Shown here piece after piece: positions 55,170-61,780 of a stretch of 64,000 nt of DNA. The translations under genes were made by a program, and so were the position numbers. Under the pieces are notes generated by a model. The model was not told the origin of the DNA. It worked only from the letters and a program-made list of their open reading frames with translations, and made no database searches. Within the stretch, counting starts at the first letter, position 1. Each line of letters begins with the position of its first letter. The stretch is from Granulicella sp. L46 (GTDB lineage Bacteria > Acidobacteriota > Terriglobia > Terriglobales > Acidobacteriaceae): contig NZ_LMUT01000012.1 of NCBI RefSeq assembly GCF_009765785.1, positions 306,150-370,149 on the forward strand, written 5' to 3'.

Positions 55170-56095
55170 CTCTTCCGCGCGCGCCCAGTAGCCCGAGGCG
55201 CCAAGCCCTCCGCACGCTCCAGCACAAACCGCCGAAACGCCCCCACCACCCCCACCGGCTCCGGCCCCGCCACCGTCGCCACCGCGAACACTCTCCCCAA
55301 CTCCAACCCCTTCACCCGAGCCACCCGCAACGTCCCCAACGCCAACTGCGCACGCACCGCCCACCGTGACACGAACGCCACACCCAAACCCGCCTCCACC
55401 GCACTCAACAATCCCTCAGTAGAATCGAACGTCATCCGCACATTCATCTCGCGCACCTTCAACCCCGCACGCTCGAACGCCTGTTCCACAATCTTCCGCG
55501 AACCCGATCCCAGCTCCCGCGTTACCAGCGTCGCCTCCTGCAGCTGCGCGAGCGTGACCTCCTCATCCGCCCATTCATGACCCGCCGGCACCACGCACAC
55601 CATGTGGTCTTCCATAAACGGATCCACCCGCACATCCTGCCGCATCGCTGGCCCCTCAATCAGCCCCACCTGCGCGCGATGCTCCATCAGCGCCTCCAAT
55701 ACCCCCTGCGTATTCCCGCTCACCACCGAAATCTCCACCCGAGGATTCTCCGCCAGGAACGAAGCAATCAGCCGCGGCAACAAATACTGCCCAATCGTCT
55801 GCGACGCCGCAATCGTCAACGCCCCCGCATTCCGACTAGTAGTCGCAGCCACCGCCTGCACCGCCTCCGCCGAAACCTCCGCCAACTTTTCCGCGAACGG
55901 CAGCAGCGCGACGCCCGCAGCCGTCAATGCAATCCGTCCCCCCGCGCGATCGAACAGCGCCACCTCCAGTTCCGCCTCCAGCGCTTTGACCTGCTGAGTC
56001 ACAGCCGGCTGCGTCAGCAGCAACTCCTCCGCGGCCACGCGAAAGTTCAGCCGCCGCGCCACCGTGCGAAACACCTTCAGCCGAAAATTCTCCAT
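55166..56095 (-). CDS. LysR family transcriptional regulator (CysL/YeiE-like)
   Basis: This 309-residue DNA-binding protein has the winged helix at 1-60 (FRTVARRLNFRVAAEELLLTQPAVTQQVKALEAEL-type region) and a two-lobed effector domain from about 90 (GALTIAASQTIGQYLLPRL) to 290. The segment RELGSGSRKIVEQAF is typical of the CysL/YeiE branch that binds sulfur or other small anions. It is convergent with the YeiH-type gene, overlapping by four bases, and probably controls it. Confidence 0.9.
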   Translation of the reverse strand: MENFRLKVFRTVARRLNFRVAAEELLLTQPAVTQQVKALEAELEVALFDRAGGRIALTAAGVALLPFAEKLAEVSAEAVQAVAATTSRNAGALTIAASQTIGQYLLPRLIASFLAENPRVEISVVSGNTQGVLEALMEHRAQVGLIEGPAMRQDVRVDPFMEDHMVCVVPAGHEWADEEVTLAQLQEATLVTRELGSGSRKIVEQAFERAGLKVREMNVRMTFDSTEGLLSAVEAGLGVAFVSRWAVRAQLALGTLRVARVKGLELGRVFAVATVAGPEPVGVVGAFRRFVLERAEGLAPRATGRARKS

Positions 56096-56120
56096 CCCCG
56101 AATCCTAGCCCCACTCAAGC

Positions 56121-56153
56121 CGGGTGCCCCATATCTCGCCTCTGAGATGTGGG
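56121..56153 (+). repeat. GGGTGCCCCAT hairpin element, copy 3
   Basis: CGGGTGCCCCAT leads into the stem CCCATATCTC / GAGATGTGGG (56128-56137 with 56144-56153), ten pairs including one G-T, around a six-base loop. It lies between the LysR gene start and the RidA-like gene stop. Confidence 0.7.
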
Positions 56154-56165
56154 TTTTACGAAGCC

Positions 56166-56549
56166 CTATTCCGCCACAACGGCTTCCGCCTCAATCTCCA
56201 CCCGCCACTTAGGATTTAGCAGTGCCGCGACCACCATCGTAGCCGCCGGCCGAATCTCTCCAAACACCTCGCCATGCGCCCGCCCAATCTCCTCCCAATC
56301 CTCCGCACGCGCAATAAACATCCGAGTCCGCACCACGTCCTCAAACCCCGCCCCCGCTTGACTCAACGCCTTCTCGATCAACCCCAGCACCACCCGAGTC
56401 TGTTCCGCCGCACCAAGCTCCTCCGCCCCCACCGGCCCCGTACCCGACACATGCACCACGTTCCCAATCCGCACCGCCCGTGAAAACCCAATCACCGGCT
56501 CATACGGCGACGTCCCCGCAATATTCGTTCGCTTCATCTCTGCACTCAT
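56166..56549 (-). CDS. RidA family protein without the conserved Arg
   Basis: This 127-residue protein has the full RidA fold: SRAVRIGNVVHVSGTGPVG, LIEKALSQAGAGFEDVVRTRMF and the final RVEIEAEAVVAE strand. The active-site stretch PARSxV reads PAATMV, so the carboxylate-binding Arg of imine deaminases is missing. It may belong to one of the Rid subgroups of unknown function. An ATG at 56537 is an alternative start. It is 70 bases downstream of the LysR gene start, in the same orientation, but a repeat hairpin lies between. Confidence 0.87.
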   Translation of the reverse strand: MSAEMKRTNIAGTSPYEPVIGFSRAVRIGNVVHVSGTGPVGAEELGAAEQTRVVLGLIEKALSQAGAGFEDVVRTRMFIARAEDWEEIGRAHGEVFGEIRPAATMVVAALLNPKWRVEIEAEAVVAE

Positions 56550-56627
56550 GCCCCTATGTTATCCCCGTAGCCGACGCCCCCACCACACCTGCGTTATGAT
56601 CTCCAGAACCCCGAGGTCTTTCCCCCA

Positions 56628-57290
56628 ATGTGCTTCTCCGCAACCGCGAACTTTGTCGGCAGTGGCGTCCTAACCGCCGTAGGCGTCGTCACCTTAACCA
56701 AGGTCCGTCATCGTCGCGAGCTCCTCTTCGCCTCGCTCCCCACCCTCTTCGCCATCCACCAGTTCATCGAAGGCTTCGTCTGGCTAGGCCTCGACGGCTA
56801 CGTCTCCCAAACCACCATGCACAACATGGGCGCCGCCTTCATGCTCTACGCCCAGGGACTCCTCCCGTTCCTCATCCCTTTAAGCGTCATGCTCTTCGAA
56901 GCCACCGCCAAGAACCGCAACCGCATGTGGCCCTTCCTGATCATCGGAACCGGAACCACGCTCTACATGCTTTGGGCCTTGATCGCATACCCAACCCACA
57001 TCTACGTCAAAGCCAACAGCATCGTCTACATCAACGACGCCACCAACAACACCACCCTGGCCATCCTCTACGTCATCGCCACCTGCGGCACGCTCTTCTT
57101 CTCCAAGGTCAAGGACATGGTCCTCTTCGGCGCCGCCAACCTGATCATCCTGCTAACGGTGATGGCAGTAAAGCGCTATGCCTTCACCAGCCTCTGGTGC
57201 GCCTACGCAGCGGTCGCCAGCATCATCATCCTGGCCTACTTTTGGAAATCCGCCGGCCTCCGCCCCTTCAAATACGTCACCGTCCTCTAA
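56628..57290 (+). CDS. DUF6629-like multi-pass membrane protein
   Basis: This 220-residue protein has six or seven hydrophobic helices and begins with MCFSATANFVGSGVLTAVGV, the typical start of DUF6629 proteins. The second helix region LFASLPTLFAIHQFIEGFVWLGL also fits that family. No charged or catalytic residues point to a function. It is divergent from the RidA-like gene and convergent with the GAPDH gene, from which it is separated by a long hairpin. Confidence 0.8.
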   Translation: MCFSATANFVGSGVLTAVGVVTLTKVRHRRELLFASLPTLFAIHQFIEGFVWLGLDGYVSQTTMHNMGAAFMLYAQGLLPFLIPLSVMLFEATAKNRNRMWPFLIIGTGTTLYMLWALIAYPTHIYVKANSIVYINDATNNTTLAILYVIATCGTLFFSKVKDMVLFGAANLIILLTVMAVKRYAFTSLWCAYAAVASIIILAYFWKSAGLRPFKYVTVL

Positions 57291-57312
57291 GGGCAAAGGT
57301 TCTCAGTTCTCA

Positions 57313-57368
57313 GTTGTCAGTTCTCAGTCGAAGAACGAAGTCGTTGCTTCTAACTGAGAACTGACAAC
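57313..57368 (+). repeat. Long hairpin between convergent genes
   Basis: GTTGTCAGTTCTCAGT (57313-57328) pairs perfectly with ACTGAGAACTGACAAC (57353-57368). The 24-base centre folds further (GAAG/CTTC, ACGA/TCGT). Extra partial copies of the CAGTTCTCAGTT unit flank it. Lying between two converging genes it could stop or protect both transcripts, but there is no T-run, so terminator function is unproven. Confidence 0.7.
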
Positions 57369-57386
57369 GAACAACTGACAACCCCC

Positions 57387-58391
57387 TCACAGCCCCTTCT
57401 CCACCAAAAACAAAATCAAGTCCTTCACCCGGCTCGAATATCCCCACTCATTGTCGTACCAGCTAATGACCTTGCCAGTATTTCCAACCACCTTGGTCAG
57501 CTTGCTATCAAAAATGCTCGACAGCGGATTCCCGCGGAAGTCAGTCGACACCAACTCCTCCTCGGTATACCCAAGAATCCCCTTCAGCGGCCCTTCGCTA
57601 GCCGCCTTGATCGCCGCATTAATGCTCTTCACATCAATCGGCTTCTCAGCAACAAACGTCAAATCCACCACCGACACATTCGGAGTCGGCACGCGAATCG
57701 CAAATCCATCCAACTTCCCATCCATCGCAGGAATCACCAGCTTCAGCGCCTTAGCCGCTCCCGTCGAGCTAGGAATCATGCTCAACCCAGCCGCCCGCGC
57801 CCGCCGCAAATCCTTATGCGGCGTATCCAGAATCACCTGGTCATTTGTATAGCTATGGATCGTCGTCATAATCCCCGACGCAATCCCGAACGTATCATTC
57901 AGCACCTTCACCACCGGCGCCAAACAGTTCGTAGTGCAGCTAGCATTCGAAATCACGTTGTGCTTCGACGCGTCATACTTGTCATCATTCACGCCAAGCA
58001 CGACAGTCAAATCCTCATGCGTAGCCGGCGCCGAAATAATCACCTTCTTCACTGTCGAACCAAGATGCGCCTTGGCCTTCGTCGCGTCCGTAAAGAAGCC
58101 AGTCGACTCCACCACAATTTCCGCGCCCACCGACGCCCAATCCAGTTTGCTCGGATCCCGTTCCGCAAACACCTTGATTTTCTTGCCATCCACCACAATC
58201 GAGTCCTCGGTAGCCGAGATCTCGTTCTTCAAATTCCCCAAAATCGAGTCATACTTCAGCAGGTGAGCCAGCGTCGCCGGCGTCGTCAAATCATTGACCG
58301 CCACAAACTCAATGTCAGGGTTTCCCAATGCGGTACGAAATACGTTGCGCCCGATCCGTCCAAAGCCGTTAATCCCTACCTTGACTGCCAT
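57387..58391 (-). CDS. gap: Glyceraldehyde-3-phosphate dehydrogenase, type I
   Basis: This 334-residue enzyme has the NAD-binding start KVGINGFGRIGRNVFR, the catalytic Cys in SNASCTTNCLAP, the His in TIHSYTNDQ, and the C-terminal SWYDNEWGYS. NDLTTP at the adenosine-ribose position, with Asp in the preceding turn, favours NAD over NADP. It is not in the pgk-tpiA operon. The ATG at 58391 gives the normal family start. A hairpin repeat of the GGGTGCCCCAT type lies 90 bases upstream. Confidence 0.96.
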   Translation of the reverse strand: MAVKVGINGFGRIGRNVFRTALGNPDIEFVAVNDLTTPATLAHLLKYDSILGNLKNEISATEDSIVVDGKKIKVFAERDPSKLDWASVGAEIVVESTGFFTDATKAKAHLGSTVKKVIISAPATHEDLTVVLGVNDDKYDASKHNVISNASCTTNCLAPVVKVLNDTFGIASGIMTTIHSYTNDQVILDTPHKDLRRARAAGLSMIPSSTGAAKALKLVIPAMDGKLDGFAIRVPTPNVSVVDLTFVAEKPIDVKSINAAIKAASEGPLKGILGYTEEELVSTDFRGNPLSSIFDSKLTKVVGNTGKVISWYDNEWGYSSRVKDLILFLVEKGL

Positions 58392-58480
58392 GATGCCTCA
58401 TTTCTCTCGATTACTCTGAGGCTACCAAAGCAGTCCGATCACCGCAAACCCTTCACCGAACACCGAACACAGCCACAAAT

Positions 58481-58514
58481 CCGGGTGCCCCATGTCTCGA
58501 TTTTGAGACCTGGG
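58481..58514 (+). repeat. GGGTGCCCCAT hairpin element, copy 4
   Basis: CCGGGTGCCCCAT leads into the stem CCCATGTCTC / GAGACCTGGG (58489-58498 with 58505-58514), nine of ten positions paired, six-base loop. Relative to copy 3 an A-T pair is replaced by G-C at the sixth position. Confidence 0.7.
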
Positions 58515-58595
58515 TTTCCAGAGAACTTCCCTCCGAAACTCAACACTTCTGCACCATATTTGTGGCAGAGAGTAGCCTTGTGTTACAAACCAGCT

Positions 58596-59450
58596 ATGCG
58601 CGATTGGTTGCGCGGGACACTCATGAGAAGACGTTCTAAGCGTGGTCCGAACGAGTCGGAGTCCACGGGCAAGATTGGGCAGGAGATACCTGCGAACCAA
58701 CCCGCACCCTTGCGGCCCTCGTATCCAGAGCCCCTCCCCCCGTCGGCCCAAACGCCACCCGCCGAGGCCAAAGTACCCCCGCCGCCGCCCTGCCCTAAAC
58801 CTGCCGAGCCCGTGGCCCAGCCACCGGCAGCCGAGCCCCACCCGGAACCGCAGCTAGTCCACGAAACCCAGCCCGAATCCCTCGGCACCCCGCCCGCCGG
58901 CCCCGAAGCCGTCCCCAACAAATCCCCGCGCGGCTACGTCGTCCTCACCATCGGCCTCCCCGGCTCCGGCAAGACCACCTGGTACAAGCGCCGCGGCGTC
59001 ACCCCGCTCTCCAGCGACATGCTGCGCAACATCCTCTTCGACGACATCACCGAGCAGCGCTATCAGGGCCTCGTCTTCAGCACCCTCCGCAGCCTCCTCC
59101 GCGCCCGCCTGATCGCCAAGATGCCCTGGAACTACGTCGACGCGACGAATCTGAGCCCCCACGAACGCCGCCAGTGGATCAAGATGGCGAAGTCCTTCGG
59201 CTACGAAGTCCAGGCCGTCTTCTTCGACGTCCCCCTAGCCGTCTGCCTAGAGCGCAACTCCAAGCGCGACCGCCAGGTCACCGACGAAGTCATGCACAAG
59301 ATGGCCGAGCGTCTCCGCCCCCCAGTCTTCAAAGAAGGCTTCGACAAGATCACGGTAGTCCGCGTAAAAGGCTCAGCCCCGACCGCAGACGCAGCCGCCG
59401 AACCCGAAGCCTCCACGGAATCCGCCCCCGAGGCCGCCGTAGAGGGGTAG
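58596..59450 (+). CDS. P-loop kinase-like ATP-binding protein with Pro-rich N-terminus
   Basis: This 284-residue protein has a Pro/Ala-rich, probably disordered region (about 25-110) and a P-loop domain from about 113 onward: Walker A TIGLPGSGKTTW, LSSDMLRNILF, VDATNLSPHERRQWI, FFDVPLAVCLERNSKRDRQV. The order resembles polynucleotide kinase or zeta-toxin-like kinases that phosphorylate small substrates. The substrate is unknown. The start is the ATG at 58596; an ATG at 58623 is possible. The frame is open upstream to 57816, but that is antisense to the GAPDH gene. Confidence 0.78.
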   Translation: MRDWLRGTLMRRRSKRGPNESESTGKIGQEIPANQPAPLRPSYPEPLPPSAQTPPAEAKVPPPPPCPKPAEPVAQPPAAEPHPEPQLVHETQPESLGTPPAGPEAVPNKSPRGYVVLTIGLPGSGKTTWYKRRGVTPLSSDMLRNILFDDITEQRYQGLVFSTLRSLLRARLIAKMPWNYVDATNLSPHERRQWIKMAKSFGYEVQAVFFDVPLAVCLERNSKRDRQVTDEVMHKMAERLRPPVFKEGFDKITVVRVKGSAPTADAAAEPEASTESAPEAAVEG

Positions 59451-59516
59451 AGTAATCTTTCAACCGCCGACGCCGTGGCTGTTATTCTGACTCGCGCGGT
59501 CGTAGCTGTCCTTGCC

Positions 59517-59557
59517 TTTCTTTCTGTCATTCCCTTTGGGAATCTGCTTCTTGTCTC
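59517..59557 (+). repeat. TTTCTGTCAT palindrome element
   Basis: TTTCTGTCAT is followed by TTCCC-TTT-GGGAA and TCTGCTTCTTG. The outer parts match the elements at 49954, 59837, 60977 and 62834; only the palindrome differs. Confidence 0.75.
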
Positions 59558-59560
59558 GCC

Positions 59561-59600
59561 GTTCCAGCTGCACTCGGTCGGTTCCAGCTGCACTCGGTCG
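59561..59600 (+). repeat. Exact 20-bp tandem duplication
   Basis: GTTCCAGCTGCACTCGGTCG occurs twice without a gap, at 59561-59580 and 59581-59600, with no mismatch. Confidence 0.95.
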
Positions 59601-59616
59601 CACGACCAATAATCCC

Positions 59617-59666
59617 GTCATCCTGAGCGCAGCGAACGGACCCCTGTATTTGCATTTGCCGTTGCT
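59617..59666 (+). repeat. GTCATCCTGAGCG repeat, short form
   Basis: GTCATCCTGAGCGCAGCGAA is followed by GGACCCCTGTATTTGC and then by the 18-bp array. The copy at 62785 has the same order, with GGACCCCTGTATTTGC leading into a short TTGC run. Confidence 0.75.
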
Positions 59667-59836
59667 TTTGCCGTTGCATTTGCTTTTGCCGTTGCATTTG
59701 CTTTTGCCGTTGCATTTGCTTTTGCCGTTGCCTTTGCCTTTTGCCGTTGCCTTTGCTTTTGCCGTTGCATTTGCTTTTGCCGTTGCATTTGCTTTTTGCC
59801 GTTGCCTTTGCTTTTGCCGTTGCCTTTGCACTTGCT
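59667..59836 (+). repeat. 18-bp tandem array (TTTGCCGTTGC unit)
   Basis: Nine consecutive units of 18 or 19 bases follow the pattern TTTGCCGTTGCATTTGCT, with C for A at one position in four of them and an extra T in two. A partial unit stands at each end. It has no spacers, so it is not a CRISPR array. The extra T residues break any reading frame, so it is not coding. Confidence 0.9.
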
Positions 59837-59890
59837 TTTCTGGCTGTCATCCCGCAGGGATCTGCTTCTTCTTTTGCCGTTGCCTTTGCC
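59837..59890 (+). repeat. TCTGGCTGTCATCCC palindrome element
   Basis: TTTCTGGCTGTC is followed by ATCCC-GCA-GGGAT, then CTGCTTCTTCTTTTGCCGTT and more TTTGCC. The copy at 60977 is identical through CTTCTTCTTTTGCC. Confidence 0.85.
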
Positions 59891-59960
59891 TCTGAGATAG
59901 GTCCGGGCTTCAGCCCGGACAATAAGCCCGCCACAACCGCGGGGCTTTAGCCCCTGGGAC
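59891..59960 (+). repeat. Composite REP-like element, copy B
   Basis: TCTGAGATAG is followed by the hairpin GTCCGGGC-TTCA-GCCCGGAC (59901-59920), a 20-base spacer and GGGGCTTTAGCCCCTGGGAC (59941-59960), itself a GGGGC/GCCCC hairpin. It ends 19 bases before the ATP-binding protein start. Confidence 0.85.
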
Positions 59961-59979
59961 GTTCCTCACGGAGACCCAA

Positions 59980-60921
59980 ATGTCCACTCAAGGCGTCGAG
60001 TTCGAATCCCTCAACGTCTCGGTCCCGGCCTCCAAAAGCCAAGCCCACCGCCAGCTCCTCCACGACATCACCCTCCGCATCGAACCCAACACCACCACCG
60101 CCCTCCTCGGCCGCAGCGGCTCAGGCAAAACCACCCTCCTCCGCACCATCAACGCCCTCGTCCACCCCACCTCCGGCCGCGTCCTGGTCGGCGGTCAAGA
60201 CGTCGCCACCGCCGACCCCATCCACCTCCGCCGCTCCATCGGCTACGTCATCCAGGACACCGGCCTCTTCCCCCGCATGACCATCGCCCGCAACATTGGC
60301 ATGGCCCTCGAGCTGGCCGGCCTCCCCGAATTCGAGATCAGGCGTCGCGCCGCCATCATGCTCCACCATGTAGGCCTCCCCAATGACCTTCTTCCGCGCT
60401 ACCCCTGGCAACTCAGCGGAGGCCAGCGTCAGCGCGTCGGCCTGGCCCGCGCCATCGCCAACGAGCCCTCCGTCCTCCTCATGGACGAACCCTTCGGCGC
60501 CCTCGACCCCCTCACCCGCTCCGAAATGCAAACCATGCTCCGCGACCTCCTCGTTCAAGCCGAAAGCACCACCATCGTCATCACCCACGACTTAGAGGAA
60601 GCCCTCTATCTAGCTGACCGTGTGATCTTTATAGATGAAGGCCGCGTCGTAGCCGATCTCCCCTTCAACGAGGTCCGCACCTCCGAAAACCCCGACGTCC
60701 AAGCCTACATAGCCGCCACCCACCGCATCCCCGTCACACCTCTGACCCTCGGTACGACCACCCCCGCCCACACCGCCCACTCGACCACCCCCACCACCGC
60801 TTCCGTTCCCACCTCGGTCCCCGACCCAGATCTCCCAGCCCAGCTCCCCGACACCCAACCCTCGGACGCTGAACAACCCGCCCCGTCCGACCAACCAAAG
60901 CAGAACTGGTGGGAGATCTGA
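59980..60921 (+). CDS. ABC transporter ATP-binding protein, osmoprotectant (OpuC/ProV) type
   Basis: This 313-residue ATPase has Walker A GRSGSGKTT, the Q-loop VIQDTGLFP, signature LSGGQRQRVGLARAIA, Walker B VLLMDEPFGALDP and the H-loop VITHDLEEAL. GYVIQDTGLFPRMTIARNI is typical of glycine betaine/carnitine/choline importers. A C-terminal tail of about 60 residues (from about 255) rich in Pro and Thr replaces the CBS domains of many relatives. The start follows GGAG at a suitable distance. It is the first gene of a three-gene transporter operon whose gaps carry repeats. Confidence 0.93.
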   Translation: MSTQGVEFESLNVSVPASKSQAHRQLLHDITLRIEPNTTTALLGRSGSGKTTLLRTINALVHPTSGRVLVGGQDVATADPIHLRRSIGYVIQDTGLFPRMTIARNIGMALELAGLPEFEIRRRAAIMLHHVGLPNDLLPRYPWQLSGGQRQRVGLARAIANEPSVLLMDEPFGALDPLTRSEMQTMLRDLLVQAESTTIVITHDLEEALYLADRVIFIDEGRVVADLPFNEVRTSENPDVQAYIAATHRIPVTPLTLGTTTPAHTAHSTTPTTASVPTSVPDPDLPAQLPDTQPSDAEQPAPSDQPKQNWWEI

Positions 60922-60975
60922 TGACCTACTTGATCCCCCAATACCCCGTCCATCTTGTACGCAACGACTCTGCCG

Positions 60976-61133
60976 TCGCCGTTGCTTTTCTGGCTGTCAT
61001 CCCGCAGGGATCTGCTTCTTCTTTTGCCCTTGCCGTTGCTTCTGCTTTTGCCTTTGCTCCTGAGATAGGTCCGGGCTTCAGCCCGGACATTCCGCAGCTC
61101 TTGAAAGCTTGGGCTTTAGCCCCTGGGACTCTC
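60976..61133 (+). repeat. Composite repeat element, copy C, inside the transporter operon
   Basis: TTTTCTGGCTGTCATCCC-type palindrome (60976-61021), a TTGC-rich stretch, CTGAGATAG, hairpin GTCCGGGC-TTCA-GCCCGGAC (61069-61088), and GGGCTTTAGCCCCTGGGAC (61111-61129) follow in the same order as at 59837-59960. It fills most of the 229 bases between the ATPase and permease genes. Confidence 0.88.
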
Positions 61134-61150
61134 TCTTGGGGGCTCGCCGT

Positions 61151-61780
61151 ATGAACTTCCTCCACCAATACGGCCCTCAAATCGCTCGCCTCACCTTCGA
61201 GCACCTCTGGCTCACCCTCTCCGCCATGCTCTTCGCGACCCTCATTGCGATCCCCACCGGCATCTGGCTCACTCGTCACGAAGCCTTCGCCCGCCCCATC
61301 CTAGGCATCGCGAACATCCTGCAAACCATCCCCAGCCTGGCGCTCTTCGGCCTCCTCCTCCCCGTCCCATTCCTCGGCGACCGCGCCGCCCGCCTGGCCA
61401 TCGTGGCCCTCACCGGCTACGCACTTCTCCCCATCCTGCGCAACACCTACACCGGCATCCGCTCCGTCGACCCCGCGCTCATCGACGTAGCCAACGCCCT
61501 AGGCATGACCTCCCGCCAACGCCTCACCAAGCTCGAACTCCCCATGTCCGCCAGCGTGATCCTCGCCGGCCTCCGCACCGCAACCGTCACCTGCGTAGGA
61601 GTAGCCACCATCGCGGCAGCCATAGGCGCCGGCGGTCTAGGCGAGCTAATCTTCCGCGGCGTAGCCTCCGTAGACAACTCGCTAGTCCTGGCCGGAGCGA
61701 TCCCCGCCGCCCTCTTAGCCCTCCTCGCCGACGGCTTCTTAGGCCTTCTCGAGAAACGCCTCCAGGTCCGTCAGCAATGA
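61151..61780 (+). CDS. ABC transporter permease, osmoprotectant (OpuC/ProW) type
   Basis: This 209-residue inner-membrane permease has five or six helices. The EAA-type loop IDVANALGMTSRQRLTKLELPMSASVILAG contacts the ATPase, and IAAAIGAGGLGELIFRG is a typical late segment. Length fits OpuCB-like permeases. The ATG at 61151 begins just before the family N-terminus; the frame is open to 61109 but only through repeat DNA. Its TGA overlaps the next ATG (ATGA), so it is coupled with the binding-protein gene. Confidence 0.93.
   Translation: MNFLHQYGPQIARLTFEHLWLTLSAMLFATLIAIPTGIWLTRHEAFARPILGIANILQTIPSLALFGLLLPVPFLGDRAARLAIVALTGYALLPILRNTYTGIRSVDPALIDVANALGMTSRQRLTKLELPMSASVILAGLRTATVTCVGVATIAAAIGAGGLGELIFRGVASVDNSLVLAGAIPAALLALLADGFLGLLEKRLQVRQQ

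Larger units (their letters stand above)
59451..59979 (+). other. Repeat-filled intergenic region before the osmoprotectant operon
   Basis: These 529 bases contain no gene. They hold, in order, a TTTCTGTCATTCCC palindrome (59517), a 20-bp tandem duplication (59561), a GTCATCCTGAGCG element (59617), an 18-bp array (59667), a TCTGGCTGTCATCCC palindrome (59837) and a REP-like double hairpin (59891). Only about 20 bases remain before the next ATG. Confidence 0.8.

Noticed and set aside
59667-59836. CRISPR-like array
   Set aside because: Units abut without spacers, are only 18 bases long and no cas genes are present.
59527-59934. Minus-strand open frame coding a KSKCNGK repeat protein
   Set aside because: It is a by-product of the 18-bp non-coding array; unit length changes break the pattern and there is no start signal.
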